Source: Prunus persica
Taxonomy: Eukaryota; Streptophyta; Magnoliopsida; Rosales; Rosaceae
DNA: 64,000 nucleotides
Assembly: GCF_000346465.2 (NCBI RefSeq)
Contig: NC_034010.1
Coordinates: forward strand, 29,738,787-29,802,786
Direction: 5' to 3'
Every line of letters starts with the position of its first letter. The stretch's first letter is position 1. This document shows positions 20,276 to 34,673 of the stretch, piece after piece. Under the pieces are notes generated by a model that saw nothing but the letters and a program-made list of their open reading frames with translations, was not told where the DNA came from and did no database searches. Both the position numbers and the translations under genes were made by a program.

Positions 20276-21480
20276 ATGGTGAGCTCCTCAAACTCAAACA
20301 GTGGCACACATGTACAATTCGGTGATACAAGTCACACCAAGATATTTGTGGGTGGATTGCCATGGGAGACTCAAAGAGACACCATGAAACGCTATTTCGA
20401 GCAGTTCGGGGAGATCCTAGAGGCCGTTGTCATCACTGACAAAATCACAGCAAGATCAAAAGGCTATGGTTTTGTAAGTTCACTCTACTCTTCTTCTTTT
20501 TTCTTTTCTTTTCTTGCCTATATTATATATATGGTTTAGTTTTGTAAGCAAGTCCAGTTGTTTTAATGAGTTGTTGAATATTTTTAATTGTCAGGTAACG
20601 TTCAAGGATCCAGAAGCAGCAGGGAGAGCTTGTGAAAATCCTAATCCTATCATTGATGGAAGGAGGGCAAATTGTAATCTTGCAGCCCTAGGAGCCCAGA
20701 AGAATCATTCAGCCACTCCTCAACCTCATGAACGTGGTGGTTTGCTGAACCTGAATGGTCTAAAAACCAAGTCTGATGACCTTTCCTAAGTTCGTTATAT
20801 TATATATACTTAATACTTGTTGTATGTTTCAGAAACTGAGGAGGGAATGAAGAAATCCAGAGCATCATCCAGACCCTTTATCAACACAACCTCTACGTAT
20901 TTATATTTCCATCAACACAACCCCCAATATGCATTCCCCTATTATTCTGCTTACGGGTAATTAAGAAACACTGGTCTATATATTTATTTTTTTATTTAAC
21001 AATTCATTTGTTTTATAAATTAATACTCTAAGTGTGAATGGTCTTGGTTTCGTCATTCAGATATCCAGTTTACCAGCAGGACAACTATGCAATGGTTAGA
21101 ATTTACTTGGGCTGATCAATGATTCATTCATTCATTCATGATATGAACACGTTGTCTTGATAATAATTACAAATGGTTTTAACATTTTGATGCAGAGTTA
21201 TAATTACAATGGATATGGTGGTGGCGGCGGTGGTCGGGGCCAACACCACTGCTACCCTAACTCTAGTAATGCTGCTGGAGGTCCTGGAGGGTATCATCCG
21301 TTTTATTTCTATTCTCCATCACCTATGATGATTCTTGTACAGCAGCAGCAGCCACAGCAACGGGGCCCAACAACTTCCAACGCCAAACTAGAACCAACGG
21401 CCTCCTCACACACACTCACACTCACAGGGAAACAGCAACAGCATCCCCTCAGACAAGATCCAACAAGAAGAAGAAACTGA
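20276..21480 (+). CDS. ARP1-like RNA-binding protein, single RRM
   Basis: Exons 20276–20473, 20595 to about 20740, 20833–20956, 21061–21094 and 21196–21480. One N-terminal RRM (residues about 22–100) has RNP2 KIFVGGLPW and RNP1 KGYGFVTF split exactly by intron 1. The tail is Gly-, Tyr-, Gln- and Asn-rich ([25 protein letters not shown]), low complexity and likely disordered. Related plant proteins (ARP1, RBM24/38-like) bind mRNA and have been linked to ABA response and development; specific targets cannot be inferred. The exon-2 donor is not unique: GT at 20735 or 20757 both give the needed phase 1. The gene is convergent with the CID-type gene at 22.0–25.1 kb. Confidence 0.85.
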
Positions 21481-22047
21481 CCTGAGATTACAAAATCCAC
21501 TTGTCTTCTCTTCTGTTCCTCTTCATTAAGGGTTTCATTTTATGAATCTTATCCATTCATTCTTTCATCGTCAATAACCACATAATATATATATATATAG
21601 GTTAACTCTCTTCCATATGGATTTGAAACTAAACTAAACTAATTACTAAACTATGCATGCAAACATCAATTCTTCACCCACTTCATGCCATTGCCATCAA
21701 AGCAGCATGTGTACGCCTACGCTGCTACGCCACAAATTAAGACCAACAAACTCTTAGAATTCTTCTTTAAGAGTTTATGGTCATCACAAGCATCAAAACA
21801 CTAAAGAGATTTCATCATAACACTTAATAAAATTAAACCATTTAGCTCCTCTGAATTCCATTCCAACTCTACAACTTTAAAATAAACCCACAGATAACCC
21901 CTCGTAGTAGGTATCAAACATGCCTACCACCAGCAACCAGGACAAAAGCATAGATAAACACAAAGTACGCCAAAATATTTCTCTGTGCATGCATGCGTCG
22001 ATATATCTATCACCGGTAAACTAGTCCAGCAAACATGAAAATGTGGT
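21481..22047. other. Convergent 3' flank
   Basis: AT-rich 3' UTR and intergenic DNA between two convergent genes. A (TA)n occurs at 21585–21598. No exon seen. Confidence 0.6.
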
Positions 22048-25000
22048 TTACTGCAATGGAGAGCGAGGAGCACGGGGCCGAACAGGTGTCTTTGAAGGGC
22101 TTACCCTGCATACATATAATACATTCAAATGACGAGGAGGTCCAAAGTAAACTGCTCTTGAAAGAACATTGGGGTTGGGGGTGTATGTTGTCGGGAGAGA
22201 AAACAGTGTAAGCTAAACATTCTGCCAAACTAACCTTATCGGCAGTGATCCCAAAACGACACCACTACAGTTAAGAGCTGCAATTGCACTTTCAGCCTGC
22301 GAATGTAAACAAGAATCATTCTCAGATTAGCGCTATCTGAATTACAGAGCATAACAGAAAGGAGGAGACTAACATTTAACAACAGAAAAGAAAAAGACTT
22401 TTAGTCTAATCATTCTCGATAAAAATGCAAAATTGATTAAAAGAACAGAAGGACCTTTCCTAGTTGAAAATAATTTGTAAGTTTCAATGGCCCACATATG
22501 AATCATCAATCATCTAAAAAACAATGAAGAAGTACAATGACAATATGAACTTGTTTACTTGTAGTGAATAAACATGTTTTACCTGAGTTTCTGTTTACCA
22601 TAATGCAATTGCTACATAGTGACAATAGTTAAAACTTACTGTGATATTCTATTGGAATCAGATAATAAAAGCCAACTTAAAATGGATAAAAAGTATTACT
22701 GTGGTAAGGAACCATTCTAGATAATAAAACAGTAGTACAAACTATTCTAGATTCCAGGTTATAAGCAGATCATAATAATTACAGCATGCTAGCATGAGTG
22801 ATCAAAATCTTAGAATACAAAAGACCACCGGAAAAAATAGGTGGAATGCTGTATATAGTAACTCAGACAATAAATTAACTAATTGTTCTGGCAGAAAAGA
22901 AACGTCAAAATGATTGAGATGATCAAGCAAAACTTGTACATTTGACCTCAAGTAATTAGAACACACAATGGAGTAAACGAACTGAGTTCTCTGTCATAGT
23001 TTACAGAGACACCTGCCATCATAAACTGTCTACTGGTTTCACAAAAAGAGATGAAAACACACCCACACAAACTCACAGTGCACATAACACAGTAGGCTTG
23101 TGAGTGCTAAAAAAAACCCAGCATAAATATACGGAGCCCTAAGGTCCTTACCACAGTAAATTCAACAAACGCAATACGAGTGGAGTGATGATAATCTCCA
23201 AGTAGCCGCAGGCGTTGAACCTATACAAGCCAGGAAGATGTGAATACAATAAGGTTGCAGTTTTAGAACGAGCAGCAATAAAAATTTGTCACAGAGGGAA
23301 ACACAAACCTCTCCACAAAGTGATTCAAAAAACAGTTTGACATCTGCTTGAGTGACCTGCATCAAGTGAACAAAAAAAATCAGGAACAGGTGCACAAGTT
23401 CTGGTCCTAAAACACCCAGACGAGATTAAAAAGTTGAAAAATACCTTCTTGTCAATATTTGTACAATAAATAGTTCTTGAGCACATCTCACGCTCATCAT
23501 CAGACTGAATACAATAACAGAATAAATCCAAGTAAGAAAAGAACAGGTAAAATCAGCATAACTTAATCAGTTTGTAACACTCAACTGCAATAAATTTATA
23601 CACATATCATAATTAGTAAAATTATATATTGATGACAAGCAGTCAAGTATGGTCCTCACCCTTGGCAAAAATGTTGGATTAACAGGTGCAATTGCAGTTT
23701 TCGAAGGCAGGACTCTCACTGGGTAATAGCCAAGCATGGTTCCTGACAGACTCAAGGCAACCCTTGCACCTTCTGCGAGCATACAATAGTTGATTCAGCA
23801 TAACAAGACAAATACTCATCAATTCATAGTAACAAGACAGATACGTCAATGTACTTGAAGTATGTTAGCTTTTGATAATACCTTCATCTGTAAACTCAAC
23901 AAAGGCAAATCGAAGAATGGAATTTGGATCACCGCATACACGACAGTCTACAACCTTTTGGAAGAAGACGGGAAAGAATTCAGAATTATGATCCACCATT
24001 CTGGCATTATCTCTATTGAATGAGTACAGATGAGAATAGTAAAAACTTGCTGACCTGTCCGCAACTAAGAAAGAGAGCAGCCAGGTTCTCTTCAGTAACC
24101 TGATATGCAGAGAATGGAGTGGCAGTTATACAACTATTATTTTTTGAATACACAAAATTTTCAAAATGTGACAACCACAAACAATGTAATTATTACCTGT
24201 TGATCAATGTCAGATACATACACAGTCCTCCTGATCATCTCCTCTCTCTGTGCCAAACTCATTTTGTAATAGTTCTTTCGCCGACCTTGACTACTATAGC
24301 CATTCTTCTTCTGCGGAAGACAAAAAATAAAACAAAAGTAAACCAAATTATCATAAGTATATCCATCATACAACAAATTATCCCATTCAAGTGAGCCCAA
24401 GAAGAAAACAAAACATTTTCCTTGGCTGAGTCTTTCATTTTTCAGAAACCAAACAAAAGGAAAAATAACTCGACTTTTTCATCACTTCATTTCTACATTT
24501 TTTTTTCAGAAACCACATTTTTTTTTCAGAAACCAAACAGCAAAATTTAACTTTGGCAAGGAAATGGAAAGATCATACATACCCTTCTTCCAATAAGTCC
24601 ATTGGCGTTGTCAGAATTAATTTGTACTAGAAAATTGTTAGCATAGCCAAACCCACCAGCAAGACTGAACCCATGATTGTTGACAAGTGAGGGAGGCACA
24701 AACTCCTTAGCCATGGGATTCAACTTGGACAACAACTCCTCCAAATCTCTCATATCACGTTTGAAACTCTCATCCCCATCCCCTCCATTTCTTACCCCAT
24801 TAGACCTCTGATCAATTCCATACCCGCCAGACTTGACCGCCACCATCTGATGGTTATCGACCCCATTGGTGTCAAACCCATTTTGCATCTGACCCATTTG
24901 AGGCTTGTGATTGCTTGTGGGGACTGACAAAGTTGTTACTTTCTCCTGGTTCTGAAACTTGTCCTGCGGATTCTGATCGTCTCCGTTTGACTGTAAATTG

Positions 25001-25125
25001 GGTTCCGCACTCAACACGACAGAGGAATCAACTCTGGGTTTTGGGTTTGCAAGATCGTTCTGTGCATTTGAGTCTGATGATACTGCTGTGTTGTCGAAAT
25101 TTGGTGCATTCTCAGCAACCGCCAT
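22048..25125 (-). CDS. CID8–13-type polyadenylate-binding protein-interacting protein
   Basis: Ten exons in phase give 393 aa: 25125–24583, 24310–24197, 24099–24055, 23954–23882, 23769–23660, 23504–23445, 23356–23309, 23220–23152, 22296–22235 and 22105–22048. Order of parts: a disordered acidic N-terminus; a PAM2 motif (LNPMAKEFVPPSL, about residues 141–153) that binds the MLLE domain of poly(A)-binding protein; a basic patch GRRKNYYK; RRM1 (TVYVSDIDQQ…RFAFVEF); RRM2 (TIYCTNIDKK…RIAFVEF); and an RPRAPRSPLQ end. This layout is that of Arabidopsis CID8–CID13, implicated in mRNA translation/stability. An upstream in-frame ATG at 25137 is possible; MAVAEN at 25125 is preferred. The 5' UTR probably contains an intron up to about 25.5 kb. 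Confidence 0.93.
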
Positions 25126-28100
25126 GATCAAAGACAACTCCTTTTATTTGATCCAAATACTGTATTTTTTTTCTTCTCGAGATTATCTGTAAAGTTATTG
25201 TTCACAACAACTGATGAGCAAAAATAGATGATTTATTCAACAAAAACATAAAATAAAAACAAATTTTAATTTTCAGAGAGAGTCAGATGATTATTTTCCC
25301 TGAAAAAAAATTACCTGGCTAATCTAGAGAAACTCCATTGAAATGAAATGAAAGCACCTTAAGATCGCTTTAAGTATAACAGATTAAAAAGGGCAAAGCA
25401 AAAAATAGGGGAAAAAAGTCTGCAATTTGGTAAGACAGAACAATACCTTTTTTTTCTCTTATATATATTATTTGTATATTTCACAGATGATGAGAGTAGG
25501 GAGAGAAAAAAGAAGAAAAGGGTATTTGTTTGTGCTTGGGATCGTCCGTTTACGCAGCACTGCCTTTTTGGACCTCCTTCACAACGTACCAAAATGATAA
25601 TGCTGATGATGATGATGATGATACATTCCTATCTCTCTCTCTTATGAAAGAGATGATTTGGAAGGAAGACCCACCAACCCAATTTCCTTTTATTTTTTAT
25701 TCCACAATAGCCCATGTGTTTTGTGATTTTTCTAATATATATATATATATATGTGTGTATGACATGCATCATGCATGTGTGACCTACATACACGCATGGG
25801 ATGGGATTTATTTATTTATTTATTTATGCCTCTATAATATATGGAAACAAATTAAGTATTCATTATCATATTACTCACCCAAAAAAAAAAAAAATCTGGT
25901 ATTTGGATATACATCATGACGTTTTTTGAATTTTTTTTGTCAGAATAATTTTTTTCAATTAGGTGGTTACGTTTCATATTCAATCCAGAAGAGGTTGTTG
26001 ACTTCACATTTAAAATAAAAAAATTAGAAAGGTAATTCCCGATTTAGAAGTGCTCTATATTCTCTATATTGTTTCTTTTTTCTATTTTAATATTTTAAAT
26101 AAAACTTTACAATTGTTTTATTTTGTTCGAGAATAAACTTTATTGGTATTAAGCATCTCCTAAAAGTATAAGCTGGAATTGTTTTATTTTTATTGATGAA
26201 TAAAAATACAAAGACATGTTGAATTTGTTATGTATTTGAATAACTTGACAGTTGACGTTGACAATGGAAGCATTCAAGCATGTATGTATATGTATGAATG
26301 AATTCTGGTCTTTTCGATTGCGTTAGCATCTGTTTTCTAGTTTTCTTTCTCGGTGATCAAAATGAACTTTGAATCTCTTGTTGTGTTTCATTTGAATAAA
26401 AATTTGACAATCTCGTTTAGTAATTTAATAATTATAGGTTACGAAAAAATTAAGATGACATGTCTTTATCTTTTGTTAATTGTTTCTTTAATTTTTTAAA
26501 TTAGCTTATTTTAATATACTCTTTTTTTACTTTTTTTATTTTTTATGAAGTAGTTATGCTCTCTTTTTTAATGAGGACAATTTTGAACAATTTAAAATAT
26601 CACCATTAAAACATTTTGCTGAATATATATATAGATTTTTTGTGTACTTGCTAACCAACCAAATGCATAGAATATTGTAAATAATCAACTTATATTGACA
26701 TACCTGGATTTGGATGCATGACATATACAAAAGTCGAGATCGGGTTGAAATACGGGTTGCGGCTTGACCTAATAATCAACCCGATCTAATTCAATGAAGA
26801 TACTTCAAAATTGAAGTCGATCGACTACAATGGATCGGACCAATCCATTTCTCAAATAGGCAATTGGGTAAAATTGGATTATTGGGTGACGAAAGTTCAA
26901 CATTATAAGCTCTTCCCTCCTTCATTACTTGATAAACAACCAAACAAAAGCGCAAATTCAAAATCGAAACTCAAGAGCAATCAAGCAAAAAACACTAAAT
27001 ACCAAATTTCATTTCAAAGATTCTAATTAATTAGTGTATCATAAATACCTGAATTGTGAATATAAACCAACATGGATATTTTGATAACACACAAAAAATT
27101 TGAAGAAGGATATCGAGGAATGGAGGAAGAGAGGTGTCGACCAAGATAAAAGAGGAGGGACATCAGCCCCAAATGGATGAGGAGAGGTTGGTGGAGCTAA
27201 ATTACGACATGAGCTAGAGGGTGGTTTTTAGGGTTAAATGTTAAATGTAATATTATAAGGATTTGGCAAGGCGAGTTGCACTATCAGAATAGGATAATAT
27301 GTCGGTTCCCCCTCAATTATACTAATAATGTTAATATGCCCCTAATACTTTTCATTGGCAACCAATTCCCCCCGGTAAATTATACAAAATTAGTCAATTT
27401 ATTCCAATGTCATATTTATTGCAATTCCATATAAAATGTCCATAAGATAAAACACGTGACTCATTTTTAAAGGTCTTTTGGTCATTTCACGTCATTTTTA
27501 AATAAAGAAGTTCTATATGTCATCATAAGTAAGTTAGGTGCTTAGTACGTGACTTTCCACTTTTGCCAAACACTCACATTTTTATTAAATCATAAACATA
27601 ACTTAAAATGTATGAGTCCCTAAATATGTGGAGTCTATCCACGAATTATACATAGAAGGTGGATTTGGAGCTCCTTGGAAGAAGCTCCTTAAATAAGTAA
27701 CTGTTTTTTCTTCTCTATTTTTTTCACTGCTAAAAAAATAAAGTCAATAAACTATAATTTGTTTGCATAAATACTTATCAATCATGTGACCATTCCTTGT
27801 TTTTATTTTGTTTATATAATCAAAAGTGACCATTAGTTGTTGGTGAAACAATTGTTTTATAACCAACAATTAATTATTCTACTTATATATTATTTGGTCC
27901 ACAACCATCATGTGGTAATTTAAAAACATACATGCTTATTATAATTTGATGCTGTTTACGCTTACCAGAAAAAAGTAATGATTTGATGCCCAACTACCAA
28001 AAGAGAAAAAAATAAAATCATCGCAAGGTTCCAATTTATTGTTTTTTGGCATAAGAAACTATAAAAAGTTGCCTAAATTATTAGAAAGAAAAAAAACCTA

Positions 28101-31100
28101 AATTTGTTAAAGAAAATTATTTTCTATCAATGCATTTGAATATATATAAAAAAATTCCCATTGAGGATTTGAAAAAAACCCTTAAGTGGCTGGGCGGTGG
28201 TGGTCCAGCATTGATAAGAAAAAGATGGAAGTAATCTATCACCCATCCCAAAACTATAACAAATTTTGTCTTATTTTAATTTGTTTTGTCTTAAGCAAAG
28301 AAATTTTGATCCATATCCACAATGGAAAAATATTATGTAAATTTAATTTTTTGTATTTTGGTATGAGGAAATCGTATTATTTACAAAACACGAGATTTAG
28401 AATTTGGAAAACATGTTTTAAATGATGGGAATACTAATAGGGACTTTGTTGTAAGGAACGGAACCCATCATCAGTCTGGTTTTTATTGCTAATTTTCAAT
28501 CACAAGTTGTCGCATTTTTGTTTGGTGGTGGACCAGACCGGAGTCCGGAGTATATGATGGGACGCTGCCTGCCCAGACCAGATTTCAATTTGCCCTGAAT
28601 TTGTTCAACGGTTGCGTTATTGCCACGTAATACAATTGATTCTTGTTTTATTTCTCCAAGGCAATGAATCTGATTGTGACAGCCAAATCTATTGCTATGC
28701 TTATCCAGTCATGCAAACGAAATCAACCGAAACCACAATCAATTCTAATCTAATCACATATTAGCAACAAATTTGTCAATTTATGAGCTGAAAAAATGCA
28801 AGACTTCAAATTCTTAAACAGAAGACAGAACCCTACTGGTTAATTAATCGTTATTTTTTTTCTTCCTCTTTTTTTGTGTCTTCATAATATTTAATATATG
28901 ATTGGTCATTTTCGGATTTAGAGGGTTTGCCGTTTTAAGACCGTGATCACAGCTTCACAGATGACCAGGTTCAGGTTGCTTAGCTTGGGCCCCCTTCTCG
29001 TGCTGCCGTGTGCTTGAAATGGATAAAAGATTGAGAGAAGGGGTAATATTCATTCATGGTTTTTCTTATTATTTAGATATTTATTTCATTTATATAAAGG
29101 ATAGTCTAAACTAGTATAATTTAGTAGATAAAATGAGACTCGAACTTGTGTGTAAGGGTACGAACTTATTACCAACCCGCTTAATTTTACATATACTTTT
29201 TATTTCTTATTACGTTAATGAAATCAATGTTACAATCTGTTATATGGGTTGGGTTTGGCAGGTCCATTTTGGGCGTATAGTCATGGACTTATTCAACATA
29301 TGGAATAATGTCAAAACAAATCCTCATGGGGCAAAAGCCAGTCAAGTGATTAGTTTGAATATATCAAACCTCTCGTCTCCATTCTGACCAAATTTGCACG
29401 CATGGAATCATCGTCCTAGGCTCCTAGCTAATTTAACCAAACACAAACGTGGATGGTATTTTGAAATTGAGAAACAGACAACTTGGTGAAGGATGTTTCG
29501 GCATTAGGCCAAAGAAGAAGAAAGCTAAGGCTTGTATTTTGATGGTCAACTTTAGGTAACAAAAGAATAACCGGGGAAGCAACCTTGGAAGTCATAAACT
29601 TTGAAAAAACCTCCAACGTGATCAGAAGCGGACGAAGGAGAAAAAGAAGAAGCAAAAGGCAATTATCTTATGTTTAGTCAAACAAGGGTGCATATACAAA
29701 ATGGCATCAGCTTCCTAATAATTCAAGTAGGCCTGAGCCAGACAGAACCTACCCGATCAAACCCAACAATTATTGGATCAATTTGGTTTGATATATGACT
29801 AACCCATCATATTTTCCGGTTTGGTATTTGTTTTCGGGGGAACCGGACGGGGTCCACCCACCAGTTAACTGCTTGAAAAAGACCGTTAACACCGAAAAGT
29901 TATATGTATATATATATATATTCATAATGGGCCGCCTTAAATTCTATCTTGATTAAAGCCCAAGGTCCTGCCCCAATTTTTTATCCAAGATTTGCGCTGA
30001 TTTTTATATTCTGATTTCAGGACCAGCCTAAGGCTTAAACCCACGTCAGCCGTTGATAATCGACTCTATGTATGTCTCTCTTGCACTTAATATCAGCCAT
30101 TTCCTTTTTTGCCCCTTTTTTGCCCTAGCCCAATTTATTTTCTCATTGCTTGGCGCAGCGAAAGCAGACAATTTGCCAAGCGCTCAAGTCTCAAGCTCTT
30201 CATCCACTGTTTGCACGGTCCAGGCACGCGAGTCTTTTGGTCGGTGCTGCCCAGAAACGCACTCCAGCTGTCAAGCTCGCCAATCCATTTCCGGTTTGAT
30301 ACTCGTCCTGTTTCCTATTTCTTTCTCTGCATTTAGGGTTTTTATTTGCGAGATTTGTGCGATTGCCTATAATACTGTCTGGGGTTTTTTTTAGAAGTCG
30401 GTATTGTTTAAAGAGTATTTGATTTCGGTATTGTCCGTAAAACCCATAATGCCGTTAAGTGCGCGCGCTTGTTTTTTAGGTTTGGTTGATTTGGGAATTT
30501 GATGTGGGTTTTGCTTGAATGGTTGAATAGCTTTCGATTATCATGTATACTGTCCATTTAGTCACGGCTTACCAAACAGTAGACTTTGTGCTGACTTGGT
30601 GTTTAACCAGAGGATATTTGGATGTGAGGGTGAAGGAGTTATTGTTAATATTGTACCTCATTTATTTGACTGGTCTCAAACAGTAACGACAGTGGATAAT
30701 GATTTTGGGAAACATCTATTACAAGTATGGTTTTTTATATATGTTCAGGAAGACTTTTTATTGTTTCTTTGCTGGATTGGTGAATTTCATGTTAATCATA
30801 ATGTTCCAATGCAAGCAATGCAGGAAATGAATTGTGCACTATTCTTCCCTTTCCCCTTGTTATGCATTGTTTTGAGTTTTTCAGATTGGAGCCTTAATTA
30901 GGAGTATTACTCCAAGTAGTACAACTTGTGTGTATATATATGCATTAAGTTTGAAGAATTCACACCTGCTTCTTGTCCTGAATGTAATTTAATGAGACGT
31001 TGGGTTAACAAACAGAATCCACAAAACTGGAAAGTGCATCATTGTCAGAAACCTTCCCATGAAAAAATTCTTAATGTCTCTGTAATTTACCAATTACGTG

Positions 31101-31759
31101 AGCCTGGAGACATTTATCTCCATCCCTTACCCTGGACATGATATATACAACATTGCAGTAATTAGCAAAAGTAAGTTAATTACTAGATATTAACTTGTTT
31201 TCCCGGGGTTTTCTAATTTTCAATGCTGTTAAAGAGAGATGAATGAGGTAAATTCATAAATGTATGTCAATCTTGCCTGATCTCATGACACGGATGCTTT
31301 CTTTATGATAGATGGCAAGCGCTTGGACAAATATGAGCTTTGCAATCATACATAGGGATATAGAGAGGGAGTGGGAGAATCATTTTGGAGTTATGGGTAT
31401 TATTTTTTATTATTGGAGATTCTTGCTCACTCTCAGAAGATCTATACATCTGCTAAAATTCTGGAGAGGATGAGGAGATCAAATTTTATTTCAATATAAA
31501 TATTGCTTTGGAGCATCTTGGAGCAAATGAGCAATGGAGCTTGTGGAGCACGGCTCACCTCAAGGATTGCTCTCTTGGTTTGCTTCATAGTTTGGTTTTG
31601 ATTTTCTTTTGATATTGTCAACAGGGTGCATGCAGATGATAATTGGACTCCAAAGTTGCAGCATTATTCTCTTTTGCAAAATGTTGGATTAATCACTTAC
31701 GAGAATTCATTCCTTGAATGCAGTAAAAAGTTTGCAGCCGGAGTCTTCTGTTGTCAAAT
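25126..31759. other. Long gene-poor interval
   Basis: To about 25.6 kb it probably holds the 5' UTR/promoter of the CID-type gene, with (GAT)n at 25602–25621. It then has AT-rich DNA with (TA)n at 25736–25752, a TTTA run at 25809–25827, and no supported gene. From about 30.1 kb a leader-like stretch (30140–30340, with 'atttagggttttt') is followed by T-rich intron-like sequence to 31.75 kb. This may be the non-coding first exon(s) of the SR34 gene, as SR genes often have a 5' UTR intron. Open frames of 70–113 codons here match no family I know. Confidence 0.55.
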
Positions 31760-34673
31760 ATGAGTGGTCGATTTTCTCGCACAATCTACGTTGGCAACCT
31801 ACCCTCAGATATAAGAGAATCAGAGGTTGAAGAATTGTTCTATAAGGTTGGCATGAAATTTTTCATAGTATATCAGTTGTACTCGGTATATGAGCTTCCT
31901 ATATTTCTGTAAATCACATCAAAGAATAACCAGTGCATTTCTGCAAATCTCATTATCCACATTACGTCATCATGTTTTGACTCATTTTCCAGCTTCTGAT
32001 TCGCATGCAAGTACATTAATTGTTTTCTGTACTTAAAGTACTAAACATCACATGGCCCTATGTATGTGTATGATATGTAGTGTCATTTGCGTTTGAAAAT
32101 TAGAGGATTAAGTAGTTTGGTGCTGGCAATTCCTTTATTGATTTTAGGTAGTCCTATAGAAAAAAAACTGTTATCATTATATTATGTGAGTCTTGTTTGA
32201 GATGGAATGGGCTTAGTTCTGTTAGTGAAAACATTTTAAAATTGAATTTCTTATGCAGTATGGCCGCATAGTGGATATTGAATTGAAGATTCCACCTCGC
32301 CCTCCGTGTTATTCGTTTGTTGAGGTACCTATAATGGTTTATGCTCTGGATTCATGAATTTTGGACCAGTTGGTTCTCTCATGGATGCTAATGTACATGA
32401 TTTGTTTTCAGTTTGAGAGTTCTCGTGATGCAGAAGATGCAATCAGAGGGCGTGATGGGTATAACTTTGACGGTTGCCGTTTAAGGGTACTAAAAGTCCC
32501 TGTTACTTACTAAAACTATATATTTCTGTGGTTTTCTTTCTTGTTTTAGTCTTCTTCATTCATTGATCTCTCATTTATCCTCAATACAGGTGGAGCTTGC
32601 CCATGGTGGTAGGGGCCCATCTTCAAGCGATCGTCGTGGTGGATATGACAGAGGCAGCAGTGGTGGAGGTAGCGGTGGTGGTCGCTTTGGTGCTTCACGT
32701 CATTCTGAATATAGGGGTGTGTCTTCTAGGATAGCACACTATTGCTCAACAAGATTAGGATATGGTTAACAATGCGGTAAAAAGAGTTCTATTAGCCTTT
32801 GTTTAGTGTTTATTGTTTGATCCATATTTTCATTTTGTCCAGTTATTGTTCGTGGCCTCCCTTCTTCTGCTTCATGGCAAGACCTGAAGGTATGGAAATT
32901 TTGTCACAAATTTTGTACTCCAATATTGTTTGTGCAATACTGGTAGCCTGACTGGTTATCGATTTCAGGACCATATGCGAAAAGCTGGTGATGTGTGTTT
33001 TGCTGAGGTTTCTCGTGACAGCGAAGGTATAGATTATGGCAATTAGAACTTTATACTGTAATGCACCAACTTACTCTATTTTAAGGTGCAGTTAAGTTTT
33101 GAACTAAAGCCCCCCTCCCTCGTTTTCCTTTGTGGCAATGCTGCTGTAGGATCAGAGAATAAAATGTCTACATTCCTAATAGCATGTCATTTTATCAAGA
33201 AATTGTCATCACACACTGTAAAAGAAAACGAAAATCATGATATAGCATGCTACTGATCTTTATCCTGAATTTTTATGTTATGAAATTTTATCAACTCACT
33301 CAATGGAGTTGGTGCTTATATTCAGGGACTTATGGTCTAGTTGATTATACCAATTCTGATGACATGAAATATGCTGTAAGTAGAAATACTGGACCTTTTC
33401 TGCGATTATGCTTTCACACGAATTCTCTAGCTTACATTTTATTTCTTTTTCCAGATTCGGAAACTTGATGATACAGAATTTAAAAATCCTTGGACAAGAT
33501 CTTATATTCGGGTAACGTTTATATTTTTAGAAGTTTGCTAGGCTGTCTTTCTTTCATGTGGATATTTGTATGTTTATCCAAACCATTGTGAAGCCATGAT
33601 TCTTTGCTAAAAGATATTTGTCTGTAATCTTGAAATATGTCCCTCTTATGTTTCATTTTATGTATTCTGTACCTGCTCTCTCTCTCTCTCTCTCTCTCTC
33701 TAACTTTAGGATTTTACTTCTCAAAGTTCTTTAAGAGGTGTAGAATAGTTTATGCATTTATACATTACAGTAATGATGCTAAAATCTGGACTTAGGTTCA
33801 CTAAGATTTTGCTGTTGCTTGTTTGCTTATCAACTGAGCAGGTTAAATTGTACGAGAGCAGTCCGTCAAGGAGCCGGAGTAGAAGTCGTAGCAGAAGCAG
33901 AAGTGTGAGAAGGAATCAGAGGTACTGGACCCCCGTCCTCCCCCACCCTTTTATCTTGTGATAATTTTGTCCTTTTTATGTGTTCATCTACATCTTGAGA
34001 GCTTTTCTGTATTATGCAGTAAGTCTCGGGACCGATCCGTCTCAAGATCAGTATCAAGATCTAGGTCTGCATCACCTGTCAAATCCTCCAGGTATTTGGC
34101 TTTGTTACTCACTTTCTATTAGCTAATTCTAGTGAACTAAATTCTTATTGTTATTTTTTAATACATGACGTTTAATACATGCCTATAATCTGCAGGCCAA
34201 GATCAAGGTCAGGGTCAGAATCTCCCCGTCCGGTAAGTGGAATCTGTTTTGACAAGTGGCACTATTTATAAACATTAAACTGTAATTTGAAAAATGAACG
34301 CAGATTTTCCAGGTTATTTTTTGGTAGAGATGGATTTAAGGAATTACCTACACCCTTGTAGACACTTAGAACTGGTCTAGTGGTATTTCTCTACACTTTG
34401 TTAGAAGTCCCAAGGTCGAAGCCCTCGTCCAAAAACAAGAAAAGAAAAAGAAAAGCTCAGTTCCGTTGAAAATAACATAGGAAAGAAATCATGTATGCTT
34501 AGTTGACTTGAATTGAATGTCTTTAAAAAGCCACCTAGAACACGCAGAGCTCTAGAAATATATTTTATAGGTTTTTCGATTCTAAAGCTACTGCATTGTT
34601 GAAACACGATAAAATGATTTGATGTTATTGATTAAACTTGATCTATTTTCAGGTGCGGTCGGGTAGCGGCTGA
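31760..34673 (+). CDS. SR34: SR34-type serine/arginine-rich splicing factor
   Basis: Twelve coding exons in phase give 258 aa: 31760–31846, 32259–32324, 32412–32486, 32590–32716, 32843–32889, 32969–33026, 33326–33375, 33455–33511, 33842–33921, 34020–34091, 34196–34232 and 34653–34673. RRM1 has RTIYVGNLP and CYSFVEF. A Gly/Ser hinge ([14 protein letters not shown]) precedes RRM2 with the invariant SWQDLKDHM signature of SF2/ASF proteins. The C-terminus is an RS domain ([15 protein letters not shown]). The protein acts in nuclear speckles, binding exonic enhancers and promoting splice-site choice. Arabidopsis paralogues SR30, SR34, SR34a and SR34b are alternatives. The long introns 1 and 8 and those in the RS region are usual sites of alternative splicing in this family. 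Confidence 0.93.

Noticed and set aside
24915..25192. Plus-strand frames opposite the CID-type first exon
   Set aside because: Shadows of the minus-strand coding exon, which has the PAM2 motif and consistent splicing.
30053..30394. 113-codon open frame near 30.1 kb
   Set aside because: Low-complexity hydrophobic reading across a likely 5' UTR exon and intron start of SR34; no homology seen.
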